From contig DAOUFG010000040.1 in NCBI GenBank assembly GCA_034430115.1, positions 1 through 13,914 on the forward strand: a DNA stretch of 13,914 bases, in the 5' to 3' direction. The first letter of the stretch is position 1, and every line of letters starts with the position of its first letter. The notes under the pieces are model-generated. The model saw nothing but the letters and a program-made list of their open reading frames with translations, was not told the DNA's origin and made no database searches. A program made the translations under genes and the position numbers. This DNA is from CAIXPS01 sp034430115 (GTDB taxonomy: Bacteria; Chloroflexota; Anaerolineae; J036; Brachytrichaceae). Below, piece by piece: positions 1-7,754 of the stretch.

Positions 1-1
1 A

Positions 2-1102
2 CCCGCCGCCGGCGCGCATGGCGAACTGACGGGCATCTTGATTATGCGCGCGTATCATCGCGACCGTGGAGATCGCAAGCGCAATAAGATGCTTATCCCC
101 GATTCCGCCCACGGCACGAACCCGGCTTCGTCGGCCATGGCGGGCCTGAAGGTGGTGGAAATCCCTTCCGATGCACGCGGCAACGTAGATTTGGAGGCGC
201 TCAAAGCGAACCTAGACGACACCGTGTGCGGCATCATGATCACCAACCCCAACACGTTGGGCATGTTCGACGAGCATATCGAAGAAGTGGTCAAGTTGGT
301 GCACTCGGCCGGCGGGCTGGTATATGGCGACGGCGCAAACATGAACGCGTTGTTGGGCATCGCTAAGCCGGGCGAGATTGGCATTGATGTGATGCACTTC
401 AACCTGCACAAAACGTTCAGCACGCCCCACGGCGGCGGTGGCCCCGGCTCCGGGCCTGTGGCCGTCTCTAAGCGGCTGGAGGAGTTCCTGCCCGGCCCAA
501 TCGTGCGCATCCAGCCCGGCAGCGATTCGGGGGATAGCGAGAACGGGGAACCACTCTACGAATGGAACATGCCGCGCAAGAGCATCGGGCGCATGCGCGG
601 CTTCTGGGGCAACTTTGGCATGCTGGTGCGCGCCTACACCTATATTCGCATTCACGGCGAAGAAGGACTGCGCGCCGTCAGCCAGAACGCGGTGCTGAAC
701 GCCAACTACCTCCAGGCCCGCATCAAGCATGTCTATCCCGTGCCGCAAGGCGAGCGTTACTGCATGCACGAGTTCGTGGCCCAGGGCAAGTTGCCCGGTG
801 CGCCCGACGTGCACGCCCTGGACATCGCCAAGCGGTTGATGGACCATCGCTTCCACCCGCCAACAAATTACTTCCCACTCATCGTGCCCGAGGCATTGAT
901 GATCGAACCAACCGAGACGGAGTCTAAGCAGATATTGGACCAATTCGCAGATGCGTTGCTGGACATCGCCGAAGAAGCGAAAACGACGCCCGAGGTGGTG
1001 AAGAGCGCGCCACATAGCGCGCCGCTACGCCGCCTGGACGAAGTGCGCGCCGCCAAGGAGTTGGTCTTGTGCTGCCGGCTTGATCTCGTGACCGAACAAT
1101 AG
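2..1102 (+). CDS. gcvPB: Glycine dehydrogenase (decarboxylating) subunit 2, 5'-truncated by window edge
   Basis: This is the PLP-dependent P-protein subunit 2 of the glycine cleavage system. With subunit 1 it decarboxylates glycine and passes the aminomethyl group to the lipoyl H-protein in the cytoplasm. The frame is open from base 2, where it reads PAAGAHGELTGILI, a conserved family stretch, so the TTG at 38 and the ATG at 44 are internal codons and not the start. The PLP-binding lysine lies in FNLHKTFSTPHGGGGPG (Lys codon 410-412), the glycine-rich loop follows directly, and the C-terminus has the usual RRLDEVRAA motif. About 366 residues are visible against roughly 480-500 in the family, so some 120 N-terminal residues lie outside the window. 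The gene for subunit 1 would be expected just upstream. A strong hairpin follows 10 bp after the stop. Confidence 0.95.
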   Translation, partial: PAAGAHGELTGILIMRAYHRDRGDRKRNKMLIPDSAHGTNPASSAMAGLKVVEIPSDARGNVDLEALKANLDDTVCGIMITNPNTLGMFDEHIEEVVKLVHSAGGLVYGDGANMNALLGIAKPGEIGIDVMHFNLHKTFSTPHGGGGPGSGPVAVSKRLEEFLPGPIVRIQPGSDSGDSENGEPLYEWNMPRKSIGRMRGFWGNFGMLVRAYTYIRIHGEEGLRAVSQNAVLNANYLQARIKHVYPVPQGERYCMHEFVAQGKLPGAPDVHALDIAKRLMDHRFHPPTNYFPLIVPEALMIEPTETESKQILDQFADALLDIAEEAKTTPEVVKSAPHSAPLRRLDEVRAAKELVLCCRLDLVTEQ

Positions 1103-1112
1103 AAATGTCATA

Positions 1113-1150
1113 TCCGGCCCGCCGGCAGAAAAAGAAACCGGCGGGCCGGA
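1113..1150 (+). terminator. Perfect 13-bp GC-rich hairpin after gcvPB
   Basis: The arms tccggcccgccgg (1113-1125) and ccggcgggccgga (1138-1150) are perfectly complementary around a purine-rich 12-nt loop. The hairpin begins 10 bp after the gcvPB stop and ends 15 bp before the -10-like box of the next gene. No T-tract follows on the + strand, so it is not a canonical intrinsic terminator. It could end transcription as a tail-less hairpin or protect the 3' end of the gcvPB mRNA. The inverted repeat is certain; the role is inferred. Confidence 0.6.
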
Positions 1151-1165
1151 ACCTACCTCAATACT

Positions 1166-1171
1166 TATAAA
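1166..1171 (+). promoter_or_regulatory. -10-like box (TATAAA) for a likely leaderless FKBP mRNA
   Basis: TATAAA lies 5 nt before the ATG at 1177, which would put the transcription start at or next to the start codon. No convincing -35 element lies 17 nt upstream, where the preceding hairpin sits. The GAG at 1172-1174 is the only Shine-Dalgarno-like match and is too close to the ATG to be strong. The same arrangement occurs before 4864 (minus), 5007 and 8151. Confidence 0.4.
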
Positions 1172-1176
1172 GAGCT

Positions 1177-1713
1177 ATGGACAAGCGCATTACAAATGTA
1201 TGGATTGTGACGATTAGCGCTACCGTGCTGGCCGTGCTGTTGTTGGGCATTTCATTGATCGGGACCAACCAGAACGACACCTCCGCCACCAGCGGCGCTG
1301 CTGCGGCAAACCCGGCCGCCACCGCGCCCGTCGCGCCCACCAGCGCCGCACAGGAGCAAAATAACGCCGCGCAGGGCGCAGTTACCACACAGTCGGGGTT
1401 GCAATACATCGATGAAGTGGTGGGCACAGGCGCGCAGCCACAAAAGGGCCAGACGGTGGTCGTCAATTACACGGGGTACCTGGATGACGGCACGGTGTTC
1501 GATAGCTCCGTTCAACGCAACCAACCGTTCTCATTCGTGTTGGGCGCGGGCCAGGTCATCCCCGGTTGGGATGAAGGCATTGCAACGATGAAGGTAGGCG
1601 GCAAACGCAAGCTCATCATTCCGCCCGACCTGGCTTATGGGTCGCAAGGCCAGGGCGCTATCCCGCCGAATGCGCGGCTGACGTTTGAGGTGGAATTGCT
1701 GGAAGTGAAGTAG
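1177..1713 (+). CDS. Membrane-anchored FKBP-type peptidyl-prolyl cis-trans isomerase
   Basis: The 178-residue protein should catalyse cis-trans isomerisation of X-Pro bonds and help exported proteins fold outside the cytoplasm. A basic N-terminus (MDKR) and one hydrophobic segment (about residues 8-29) form a signal anchor. There is no lipobox cysteine. An Ala/Thr/Pro-rich linker spans about residues 33-70. The FKBP domain fills about 72-178 with all the usual landmarks: VNYTGYLDDGTVFDSS (96-111), GAGQVIPGWDEGI (123-135), PPDLAYG (149-155) and AIPPNARLTFEVELL (161-175). The aromatic pocket residues (Tyr98, Phe108, Asp109, Trp131, Tyr154, Phe170) are present, so the enzyme is probably active. 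It lies 74 bp after gcvPB with a hairpin and a candidate promoter between them, so it is probably a separate transcript. The natural substrates cannot be told from sequence. Confidence 0.93.
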   Translation: MDKRITNVWIVTISATVLAVLLLGISLIGTNQNDTSATSGAAAANPAATAPVAPTSAAQEQNNAAQGAVTTQSGLQYIDEVVGTGAQPQKGQTVVVNYTGYLDDGTVFDSSVQRNQPFSFVLGAGQVIPGWDEGIATMKVGGKRKLIIPPDLAYGSQGQGAIPPNARLTFEVELLEVK

Positions 1714-1749
1714 GCCGCAGGGCAAATCAACGGAAGGCGAAAGACAACA

Positions 1750-1784
1750 AACGCCCCCGATATATCGAATATCGGGGGCGTTTT
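1750..1784. terminator. Bidirectional intrinsic terminator between convergent genes
   Basis: A perfect 14-bp stem pairs aacgcccccgatat (1750-1763) with atatcgggggcgtt (1769-1782) around a 5-nt loop. On the + strand the run TTTT (1781-1784) ends the stem. On the minus strand the arm ends in GTTTGTTG. It lies 36 bp after the FKBP stop and 33 bp after the stop of the convergent gene at 1818, so it can serve both. Confidence 0.88.
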
Positions 1785-1817
1785 ACATGCGATGGAAGTT
1801 GGTCTCCCGGCTTCGCT

Positions 1818-3188
1818 CTAGCGACGCGCGATTTCGATCTTCGGCTTGGGCGGCTCCGTGGGCCCTTGCGAATCGGGCGCGGCGCCGGTGGCCTGGTCTA
1901 ACGCGGGGTCATGCTTGGGCAGAATCTCGCGCGCCTGAACGATCACCTGGGTGAGCTTCGCGCCCAGGTCCGAGCGGTCTTCCTGCGACAGCCGGTCGGC
2001 GATTTGCACCATGATGGGGATGAAGCGATCGTCGACGGACTTGGCCATCTCTTCCAGCAGCTTCTTCGTCTCTTCCGGGTACTGCGCCGTGAGCAGCGCA
2101 TTGATCATCTGCAGTTCCGGCGGCTGGCGCTCCGACATGATGTGCATTGCGATCTGGTAGACGTTCATCAGCGCATTCAGCAACTCTTTGTCGTTGCGCT
2201 GCTGGGCGTCTTGCATGTTGGCCTGCAACAGGCTGACGAATACCTCGTCAATCTCCTCCTCGTGCTGATGCGCCACTTCGTCGGGTTTGTCACTGCTGAG
2301 GATGGTGTTAATGAGCGTCGCTTTCTGCTCCATGAAGGCGCGCGACGCTTCGTCGAGCTTATCGCGCGTATCCTGCACTTCTTTGCGCAAATCAACCAGC
2401 TTTTGCTTATCATCGCCGGCGGCAGCATCCACGCGCTGGGTGAGCATCTGGAAGAAGAGATAGTCGATCAACTGGCGTCCCATGGCCACCAGCGCCTCGC
2501 GCGTTTCCTGGTCGGGAGCAGTCACCAACTGCTCAATCAACTCTTCGCGCGTGGGATTCTTGCGGAAAGACTCGATGGAGGCCATGCGCGCACCTAGCTT
2601 CTTACCATAGGTGGTTTCTTCGACCAGCACCTGCTGCAACCCGGCCAGCGCCTGCGCAGCCTGTTCACGACCGGCTTCCAAGTTGGCATCAATGCTGGCA
2701 TTGAGCAGTTCAAACAGGTTCGCATCGGCCTTAGCGTCATTCTCACGGACGGCGCTGCGCAGTGTCGCCTCGTCGCTGATGCGCATCCAGTTACGGATCA
2801 AATCTGCGCGTGCCTGCTGCTCTTGCAACATCTCGGGAGTGATGCCGTCGGCCTGCAAAATCGCCTCAACCAGCGATTGGAATGAGAAGAACATCTTGGG
2901 CTGCAGCAGATACCCGCGCGGCGCATCTTCCGGCAACCCGCGCATCACGGCCTGGGTCAATTGGCCGATCACGCGCTGCTGATCCATATCGCGCATCCCC
3001 AGTTCCATCGGCATCAGGATAAATGCGAGTTGTTTGGCTGGATCATGATAGATGAAGGGCGCGGATAAGTTCTGTAAACGCCCCGACAGCAACGCTTGCT
3101 TAAGCGCCGGGTCACGCCCGACATCAATCACCTGTGCGGTCACGGGTTGCTGGCGTGACGCACCTCCTGGTGTCACCAGTTGCGACAT
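1818..3188 (-). CDS. CpXC-like protein lacking all cysteines
   Basis: The 456-residue protein has an N-terminal region (about 15-130) that matches, from memory of the family, the CpXC domain of Chloroflexota proteins. The landmarks are PVTAQVIDVGRDPALKQALL, SGRL, FIYHDPAKQLAFILMPMELGM and DGITPEML. Typical members carry two CPxC-type knuckles that look zinc-binding, one before the TAQV stretch and one after the SGRL stretch. Here those places read SRQQ and QNLS, and the whole protein has no cysteine, so it cannot bind zinc that way. The rest (about 130-430) is predicted to be helical with charged, possibly coiled-coil stretches. The tail is Pro/Lys-rich. There is no signal peptide or membrane segment, so it is cytoplasmic. 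Function is unknown; a scaffold role is only a guess. The start is supported by the AGGAG site 4 nt upstream. It lies 128 bp downstream of the histidine kinase on the same strand. Confidence 0.82.
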   Translation of the reverse strand: MSQLVTPGGASRQQPVTAQVIDVGRDPALKQALLSGRLQNLSAPFIYHDPAKQLAFILMPMELGMRDMDQQRVIGQLTQAVMRGLPEDAPRGYLLQPKMFFSFQSLVEAILQADGITPEMLQEQQARADLIRNWMRISDEATLRSAVRENDAKADANLFELLNASIDANLEAGREQAAQALAGLQQVLVEETTYGKKLGARMASIESFRKNPTREELIEQLVTAPDQETREALVAMGRQLIDYLFFQMLTQRVDAAAGDDKQKLVDLRKEVQDTRDKLDEASRAFMEQKATLINTILSSDKPDEVAHQHEEEIDEVFVSLLQANMQDAQQRNDKELLNALMNVYQIAMHIMSERQPPELQMINALLTAQYPEETKKLLEEMAKSVDDRFIPIMVQIADRLSQEDRSDLGAKLTQVIVQAREILPKHDPALDQATGAAPDSQGPTEPPKPKIEIARR

Positions 3189-3192
3189 ATCA

Positions 3193-3197
3193 CTCCT
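3193..3197 (-). promoter_or_regulatory. Shine-Dalgarno AGGAG fixing the start of the CpXC-like gene
   Basis: On the minus strand AGGAG stands 4 nt before the ATG at 3188. The spacing is short but usable. It contrasts with the four genes here that lack a Shine-Dalgarno and have a -10-like box next to the start codon. Confidence 0.65.
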
Positions 3198-3207
3198 AAG
3201 GTAACGA

Positions 3208-3228
3208 ATTTCAGATTTGTGATTCCAA
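3208..3228. repeat. Degenerate 7-bp-period repeat, three units
   Basis: Three consecutive heptads, each beginning ATT (ATTTCAG, ATTTGTG, then ATTCCAA), lie just upstream of the CpXC-like gene. They resemble the heptads at 4871-4905 and, in reverse complement, at 4968-4995. The match is degenerate and short, so this could be a decayed copy or chance in an AT-rich spacer. Confidence 0.4.
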
Positions 3229-3316
3229 ATAAAAGTCGATCGTTATTTACGCGATTGACGATTATAAGGCCTTATGCCCAATCTATCCAAAACCGGCTCT
3301 CTAAAGTTCTAAATGC

Positions 3317-4864
3317 TCATACCCTGGGCAGGCTAAAGCTGAAATGTGCCCCCGCTTTCCCATCACTTTCGACCCAGATTCGCCCGCCATGCGCTTCGAT
3401 GATGGCCTTGGAGAGATACAGCCCTAATCCCGCCCCCTGTGCTTTGCGCGTGGCGGCATTATCCAGGCGATAGAAGCGCGTAAATAGCTGGGCCTGTTCC
3501 TCCGGCGGGATGCCCTGCCCCTGGTCGTGCACGGTGATGATGACTTCCTTGGGCGTTTCGGAGGCCGTCACACGCACCTCGCTGCCCTCCGGCGAGTATT
3601 TGACCGCGTTTGAGATGAGGTTGCGCAACACCTGCGTGATGCGTGCTTCGTCGGCATGCACCAGCGGCAAATCGGAGCGCACATCGGCGATCAAGCGATG
3701 CCCCTTGGCCTGCGTTTGGAACTTCGACACCACTTCCACCACAAGCTGGTCGATATCGAGTTCCACAAAGGTCAGTCGGAAGTTGCCGGCCTGTAAGCGT
3801 GAAGCGTCCAGCAAATTGTCGATCAACTCCGCCAGCCGGTCGCTCTCTTCTTCGATCACCTGCAAACTATCGCGCACCGTCTGTTGATCCCAATGCGCAT
3901 CCTGCCGGCGCAACGTGCTGGCATACCCCTTGATGAGCGCAACAGGCGTCTTCAATTCGTGTGATACGACCGAGATGAAGGTAGATTTCATCTCATCGGC
4001 CTCGCGGAAGCGCGTGATATCGCGCACGTTGGCGATGATGTTCACCAACCGCCCATCGCGGTCGAAGAGGGGGGCGAAGTTGATCTCCACACTCACCGGT
4101 TTGCCGGTGGGACGCACGATATCACCCTCCACAAACAGCGGCGCTGAAGCGCCCGCGAGCGGCCAGCCATTGGCCTCTGCATCGCCCAACATCTCGCCGG
4201 CGCGTTGATTTTCAAGGCGCACCACATCCTCGAAGCGCTGGCCGATTGCGCCGGCTTGCGAAACGCCGGTCAAATTAGAAAGCGCGTGATTGAACATCAC
4301 GATGCGATGTGTGGCATCCATAATCACCACCCCATCGGCGCTAAATTCCAGGATAGCATCCAGGCGGCGCTTTTCTTGTGAGAGTTCGAAATACAGGCGC
4401 GCATTATTCACCGCGACGGCAGCTTGATCGGCAAAGCTTTGCAAAATCAGCCGGTCGTTGGCAGAAAACTCGCCGCCAAATGAGCGGAAGATGTACAAGT
4501 TGCCCAATAGTTCGTTGCCCACTTTTAACGGCAACGACACCACCTGCCAGAAGCCCAGCCCAATGCGCTCAGCAATGGAAACCAGGTTGCGCTCCAATTG
4601 CGTTGCCGCCTCGCGCGGGCTGGTAGCCTCCGCGACGATTGGGTTCAACTGATCGAGCAAGGGCCGCGCCACGCCATACGACTCGCGGATGCGATAGGCG
4701 CCATCGACCCCCACCAGCGCAACCAAACCGGCATGCCCACCCAGCATATCCACGGCGGATTGTAGGATCATACGCAATACGGCGTTCAAGTCTAGCTGCG
4801 ACGTCATCGCGCGACTGATGTTTAACAAATAATCGCGTTGCCGGACACGGTAATCTGGAAGCAT
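3317..4864 (-). CDS. Soluble GAF-PAS sensor histidine kinase
   Basis: The 515-residue cytoplasmic histidine kinase has no membrane segment. Domains in order are a GAF domain (about 12-157), a PAS domain (about 165-287), a HisKA dimerisation/phosphoacceptor domain with H-box FISVVSHELKTPVAL (His302), and a HATPase_c domain. The ATPase motifs are intact: N-box RNLISNAVKYSP (Asn415 and Asn419), G1 DQGQGIPPEE (447-456), F-box LFTRFYRLD and G2 GAGLGLYLSKA (477-487). It should autophosphorylate His302 in response to a ligand or redox signal sensed by GAF or PAS, then pass the phosphate to a response regulator. No regulator gene lies in the window, so it is an orphan here. It is divergent from the GH116 gene across 142 bp and upstream of the CpXC-like gene. 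There is no Shine-Dalgarno; TAAAAT lies 6 nt before the ATG. The signal is unknown. Confidence 0.93.
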   Translation of the reverse strand: MLPDYRVRQRDYLLNISRAMTSQLDLNAVLRMILQSAVDMLGGHAGLVALVGVDGAYRIRESYGVARPLLDQLNPIVAEATSPREAATQLERNLVSIAERIGLGFWQVVSLPLKVGNELLGNLYIFRSFGGEFSANDRLILQSFADQAAVAVNNARLYFELSQEKRRLDAILEFSADGVVIMDATHRIVMFNHALSNLTGVSQAGAIGQRFEDVVRLENQRAGEMLGDAEANGWPLAGASAPLFVEGDIVRPTGKPVSVEINFAPLFDRDGRLVNIIANVRDITRFREADEMKSTFISVVSHELKTPVALIKGYASTLRRQDAHWDQQTVRDSLQVIEEESDRLAELIDNLLDASRLQAGNFRLTFVELDIDQLVVEVVSKFQTQAKGHRLIADVRSDLPLVHADEARITQVLRNLISNAVKYSPEGSEVRVTASETPKEVIITVHDQGQGIPPEEQAQLFTRFYRLDNAATRKAQGAGLGLYLSKAIIEAHGGRIWVESDGKAGAHFSFSLPRV

Positions 4865-4870
4865 CTGTCT

Positions 4871-4876
4871 ATTTTA
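4871..4876 (-). promoter_or_regulatory. -10-like box (TAAAAT) for a likely leaderless kinase mRNA
   Basis: On the minus strand TAAAAT lies exactly 6 nt before the ATG at 4864, placing the expected transcript start at the start codon. The hexamer belongs to the first heptad of the repeat at 4871-4905. No -35 element is evident. Confidence 0.4.
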
Positions 4877-4905
4877 GATTGCCGATTTTGGATTTCCGAT
4901 TTGCG
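4871..4905. repeat. Period-7 tandem repeat, five ATT-initial heptads
   Basis: Five contiguous 7-mers fit ATTNNNG exactly. Examples are ATTTTAG, ATTTTGG and ATTTCCG. The period is strict across all five units. An inverted copy (reverse complement units ATTTTNG) lies at 4968-4995, so the two face each other across about 62 bp between divergent genes. This resembles the heptanucleotide short tandem repeats known from cyanobacterial genomes. Its origin here is unknown. Confidence 0.7.
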
Positions 4906-4967
4906 TTAGGTGTTGGTGGCAAAAGACCATTCCCATCCTTCACAGCCCACCGGCGTTGATGTGGAAT

Positions 4968-4995
4968 CGAAAATCCAAAATCTAAAATCAAAAAT
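4968..4995. repeat. Period-7 tandem repeat, four CNAAAAT heptads, inverted relative to 4871-4905
   Basis: Four contiguous heptads read CGAAAAT, CCAAAAT, CTAAAAT and CAAAAAT, fitting CNAAAAT without exception. The reverse complement, ATTTTNG, matches the repeat 62 bp to the left. The array ends at the -10-like TACAAT box of the GH116 gene and overlaps its first base. Confidence 0.75.
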
Positions 4996-5000
4996 ACAAT
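4995..5000 (+). promoter_or_regulatory. -10-like box (TACAAT) for a likely leaderless GH116 mRNA
   Basis: TACAAT lies exactly 6 nt before the ATG at 5007. No -35 element is evident, since the heptad repeat occupies that place. The intervening cagggt contains only a weak Shine-Dalgarno match. The divergent kinase start has the same 6-nt spacing. Confidence 0.42.
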
Positions 5001-5006
5001 CAGGGT

Positions 5007-7658
5007 ATGCCTACATCAAACAGACCCAATAAAGTACGGTCGTTTACTGGTGCAGCTCTACAGCAGGTTGCCATGCCAATCGGCGGGATCGGCACGGGCA
5101 CCATTTCCCTGGGCGGGCGCGGTCAATTGACCGACCTGGAAATATACAATCGCCCGTGGAAAGGGAATGTGCCACGCAACACCTTCTTCGCGCTGTGGTT
5201 CAAACCGCGCGGCAAACCCGCGATGACCAAGGTGCTGGAGCGCGAATTTCTGCCGCCCTATACCGACCTGGAAGGCGGTGGGTATGAACAAAATCATGCC
5301 GCCGGCGCGCCGCGCATGCGCGAGGCGGTCTTCAGCGGCGAATATCCCTTTGCGCGGGTGGAACTGCGCGACCCCGACGTGCCGCTGGACGTGACGCTGG
5401 AAGCTTTCAACCCATTCATCCCACTGAACGAAGACGATTCCAGCGTCCCATGCGCCATCTATCGTTGGAAATTCACCAATACCGCCAGCAAGCCGGTGGA
5501 GGCATCGTTCCTGTGCGCCTTCAGCAACCCGATCAACCCGCTGAAGACCGGGCCCGACGGATGGCAATCGCCGATTTACGGCTATATCCCCCACGGCAGC
5601 ACCAACGCCATGCGCGAAGCAGCCGCCCTGCGCGGGATCTACATGACCAATCCCACCATCGACCCGGCCAACGAGTGCTTTGGCTCGGCATTCATCGGTC
5701 TGGCACAACATGGCGAGGCACCCCTGCCCCGGGGCGAGCTTCAGACCTATTGGTACCAGGGTGGCTGGTGGGACGGCCTGCAAATGCTGTGGAACGATTT
5801 CAGCGCCGATGGCCACATCGAACAGCGCCTGGATGAATTCAGCGCGCCAAATGGGAAGTACAACGAGTGCTCGCAGTGCGTGCCCTTCACGCTCAAGCCC
5901 GGTGAGTCGCGCGAGTTCACGGTGCTCTTCACATGGTACCTGCCGAATATCCGCAACTATTGGAACGCAGGCGAGCCGGTGCAAGACGCCATGATGCGCA
6001 ACTGGTACAGCACCCGCTGGGCCGACGCCTGGGAAGTGGCCGAATACGTCGCGACCAACCTGGGCCGCCTGGAAGCGCAAACGCGCCTCTGGCACGACAC
6101 GTTGTTTGCCAGCACACTGCCCGCTGCGGCGTTGGATGCGGCGTCTAGTCAGGCCAGCATCATGCGCACCACCACCTGCCTGCGGTTGGAGGATGGCCGC
6201 TTGCATGCCTTCGAGGGTTGTCACTGCTCCGGCGGCTGCTGCCCGATGAATTGCACCCACGTGTGGAATTACGAACAGGCCGTGGCCTTCTTGTTCCCGG
6301 GCCTGGAGCGCACCATGCGCCTGACCGACTTCACGCACAACACAGCGCCGGACGGCAAGATGGTGTTCCGCACCTTGCTGCCGCTCGATTCGAATGCGTT
6401 CTGGAGCTTCAACGCCGCCGCCGATGGGCAGATGGGCACTATCTTGAAAGCCTATCGCGAATGGCAAATCAGCGGCGACGATGATTTCCTGCGCCGCTTG
6501 TGGCCGGGCATCCAGCGCGCCATCAGCTATGCCTGGAGCAACACCAACCCGCACGCCTGGGACCGCGATAAGGATGGCGTGATGGAAGGTCGCCAACACA
6601 ACACCTACGACATCGAATACTTTGGCCCGAACACGATGACGGGTGCGCTCTACCTGGGTGCCTTGAAGGCCTGCGCCAACATCGCCATCTACCTGGGCGA
6701 GATGGAAAAGGCCGCCGAGTACCAGGCGATCTATGACAGCGGCCAGGAGAAGACCGAAAGCACGCTCTGGAACGGCGAGTATTACGAGCAGAAGATCATG
6801 GTCTCTGACCTGCTCATCGTGCCGGAAGAGCTGCAATCGCCGTTGGACCCGTTCCCCAAGTACCAATATGGGCCGGGCTGCCTGTCGGACCAACTGCTGG
6901 GGCAGTGGCTCAGCCACGTCGTGGGCATCGGGCATGTATTGGACCCGCGCCACGTAAAGCGGGCGATGCAGTCCATCTACAAGTACAACTGGCGCAAGAG
7001 CCTGCGCTACATTCCCAACATGCAACGCGTGTATGGGCTGAACGACGAGTCGGGGCTGGCCATTTGCACGTGGCCCAAGGGCGGGCGCCCACAACTGCCC
7101 AGCGTGTATGGCGATGAAGTCTGGACGGGCATCGAATATCAGGTCGCCGCCGGGCTAATCTACGAAGGCGAAGTGGATGCCGGGCTCTCCATCGTGGAAG
7201 GCGTTCGCGCGCGCTACGACGGCGTACGGCGCAACCCGTGGAACGAGTTCGAGTGTGGCAACCACTACGCGCGCGCCATGTCGAGCTGGTCGCTCATCCT
7301 GGCGCTCTGCGGTTACACCTACAGCGCGCCCGAACAGCGCATCGGCTTCGCGCCCAAGCTGAACCAGAACAGGTTCGTTTGCGCGTGGACCACCGGCGCC
7401 GGCTGGGGCCAATATACGCAACGCGTCACCGCCAGCGGCCTGACGGCCACCCTGCGCGTCACCCTGGGTGAGTTAACCTTGCGCCAGATCGACCTGAGCG
7501 CGACCGGCAAGAAGGGCGCCGCCAAAGTGCGCGCCAGCGCCAACGCCGCCCTGCCCGACGTGGAAGTGAAACAGACGCGCACCGCTTCGAGCGTGACCTT
7601 TGATGCGCCGATCACGCTACACGCCGGGGACGAGATCGAGATTACCATTCGAGGTTAA
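5007..7658 (+). CDS. GH116 family beta-glycosidase (bacterial glucosylceramidase/beta-glucosidase type)
   Basis: The 883-residue retaining glycoside hydrolase is related to human GBA2 and bacterial GH116 beta-glucosidases. It should release glucose (or a related sugar, as some members are xylosidases) from beta-linked glycosides. The N-terminal beta-sandwich domain (about 10-330) opens with the conserved GGIGTGTISLGGRGQLTDLE. The catalytic (alpha/alpha)6 domain (about 370-790) carries FEGC (Glu403) and HNTYDIEYFGPN (Asp535). By analogy with the LEG and TYD motifs of GBA2 these are the likely nucleophile and acid/base. A cysteine-rich stretch (404-415) precedes CTHVWNYEQ, which I recall in other bacterial members. 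The C-terminus (about 790-883) looks like a small beta domain. There is no signal peptide, so it acts inside the cell on imported glycosides. The start at 5007 keeps the full N-terminal motif and has a -10-like box 6 nt upstream. Substrate is not predictable. Confidence 0.92.
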   Translation: MPTSNRPNKVRSFTGAALQQVAMPIGGIGTGTISLGGRGQLTDLEIYNRPWKGNVPRNTFFALWFKPRGKPAMTKVLEREFLPPYTDLEGGGYEQNHAAGAPRMREAVFSGEYPFARVELRDPDVPLDVTLEAFNPFIPLNEDDSSVPCAIYRWKFTNTASKPVEASFLCAFSNPINPLKTGPDGWQSPIYGYIPHGSTNAMREAAALRGIYMTNPTIDPANECFGSAFIGLAQHGEAPLPRGELQTYWYQGGWWDGLQMLWNDFSADGHIEQRLDEFSAPNGKYNECSQCVPFTLKPGESREFTVLFTWYLPNIRNYWNAGEPVQDAMMRNWYSTRWADAWEVAEYVATNLGRLEAQTRLWHDTLFASTLPAAALDAASSQASIMRTTTCLRLEDGRLHAFEGCHCSGGCCPMNCTHVWNYEQAVAFLFPGLERTMRLTDFTHNTAPDGKMVFRTLLPLDSNAFWSFNAAADGQMGTILKAYREWQISGDDDFLRRLWPGIQRAISYAWSNTNPHAWDRDKDGVMEGRQHNTYDIEYFGPNTMTGALYLGALKACANIAIYLGEMEKAAEYQAIYDSGQEKTESTLWNGEYYEQKIMVSDLLIVPEELQSPLDPFPKYQYGPGCLSDQLLGQWLSHVVGIGHVLDPRHVKRAMQSIYKYNWRKSLRYIPNMQRVYGLNDESGLAICTWPKGGRPQLPSVYGDEVWTGIEYQVAAGLIYEGEVDAGLSIVEGVRARYDGVRRNPWNEFECGNHYARAMSSWSLILALCGYTYSAPEQRIGFAPKLNQNRFVCAWTTGAGWGQYTQRVTASGLTATLRVTLGELTLRQIDLSATGKKGAAKVRASANAALPDVEVKQTRTASSVTFDAPITLHAGDEIEITIRG

Positions 7659-7683
7659 CTCCACTGACATTTGCAAAAGCAGT

Positions 7684-7710
7684 AAGCGGGTCAGGCGTGA
7701 GTCCGCTTTT
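7684..7710 (+). terminator. Weak candidate terminator after the GH116 gene
   Basis: A 6-bp stem pairs aagcgg (7684-7689) with ccgctt (7703-7708) around a 13-nt loop. The 3' arm runs into TTTT (7707-7710). It lies 25 bp after the GH116 stop. The stem is short and the T-run brief, so termination is uncertain. Confidence 0.3.
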
Positions 7711-7754
7711 GAAAATGATGCCCTTTCAACGGGACAGAGGATTACAAGAAGGCG

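Noticed and set aside
1911..2597. A 228-codon + strand frame opposite the CpXC-like gene
   Set aside because: It is His/Leu/Arg-rich shadow sequence. The minus strand has the ribosome binding site and conserved landmarks.
5058..7094. A 678-codon open frame antisense to the GH116 gene
   Set aside because: The + strand encodes an unmistakable GH116 enzyme in full. The antisense product is rich in His, Arg, Gln and Ala with no recognisable domain, as expected from GC-biased third positions.
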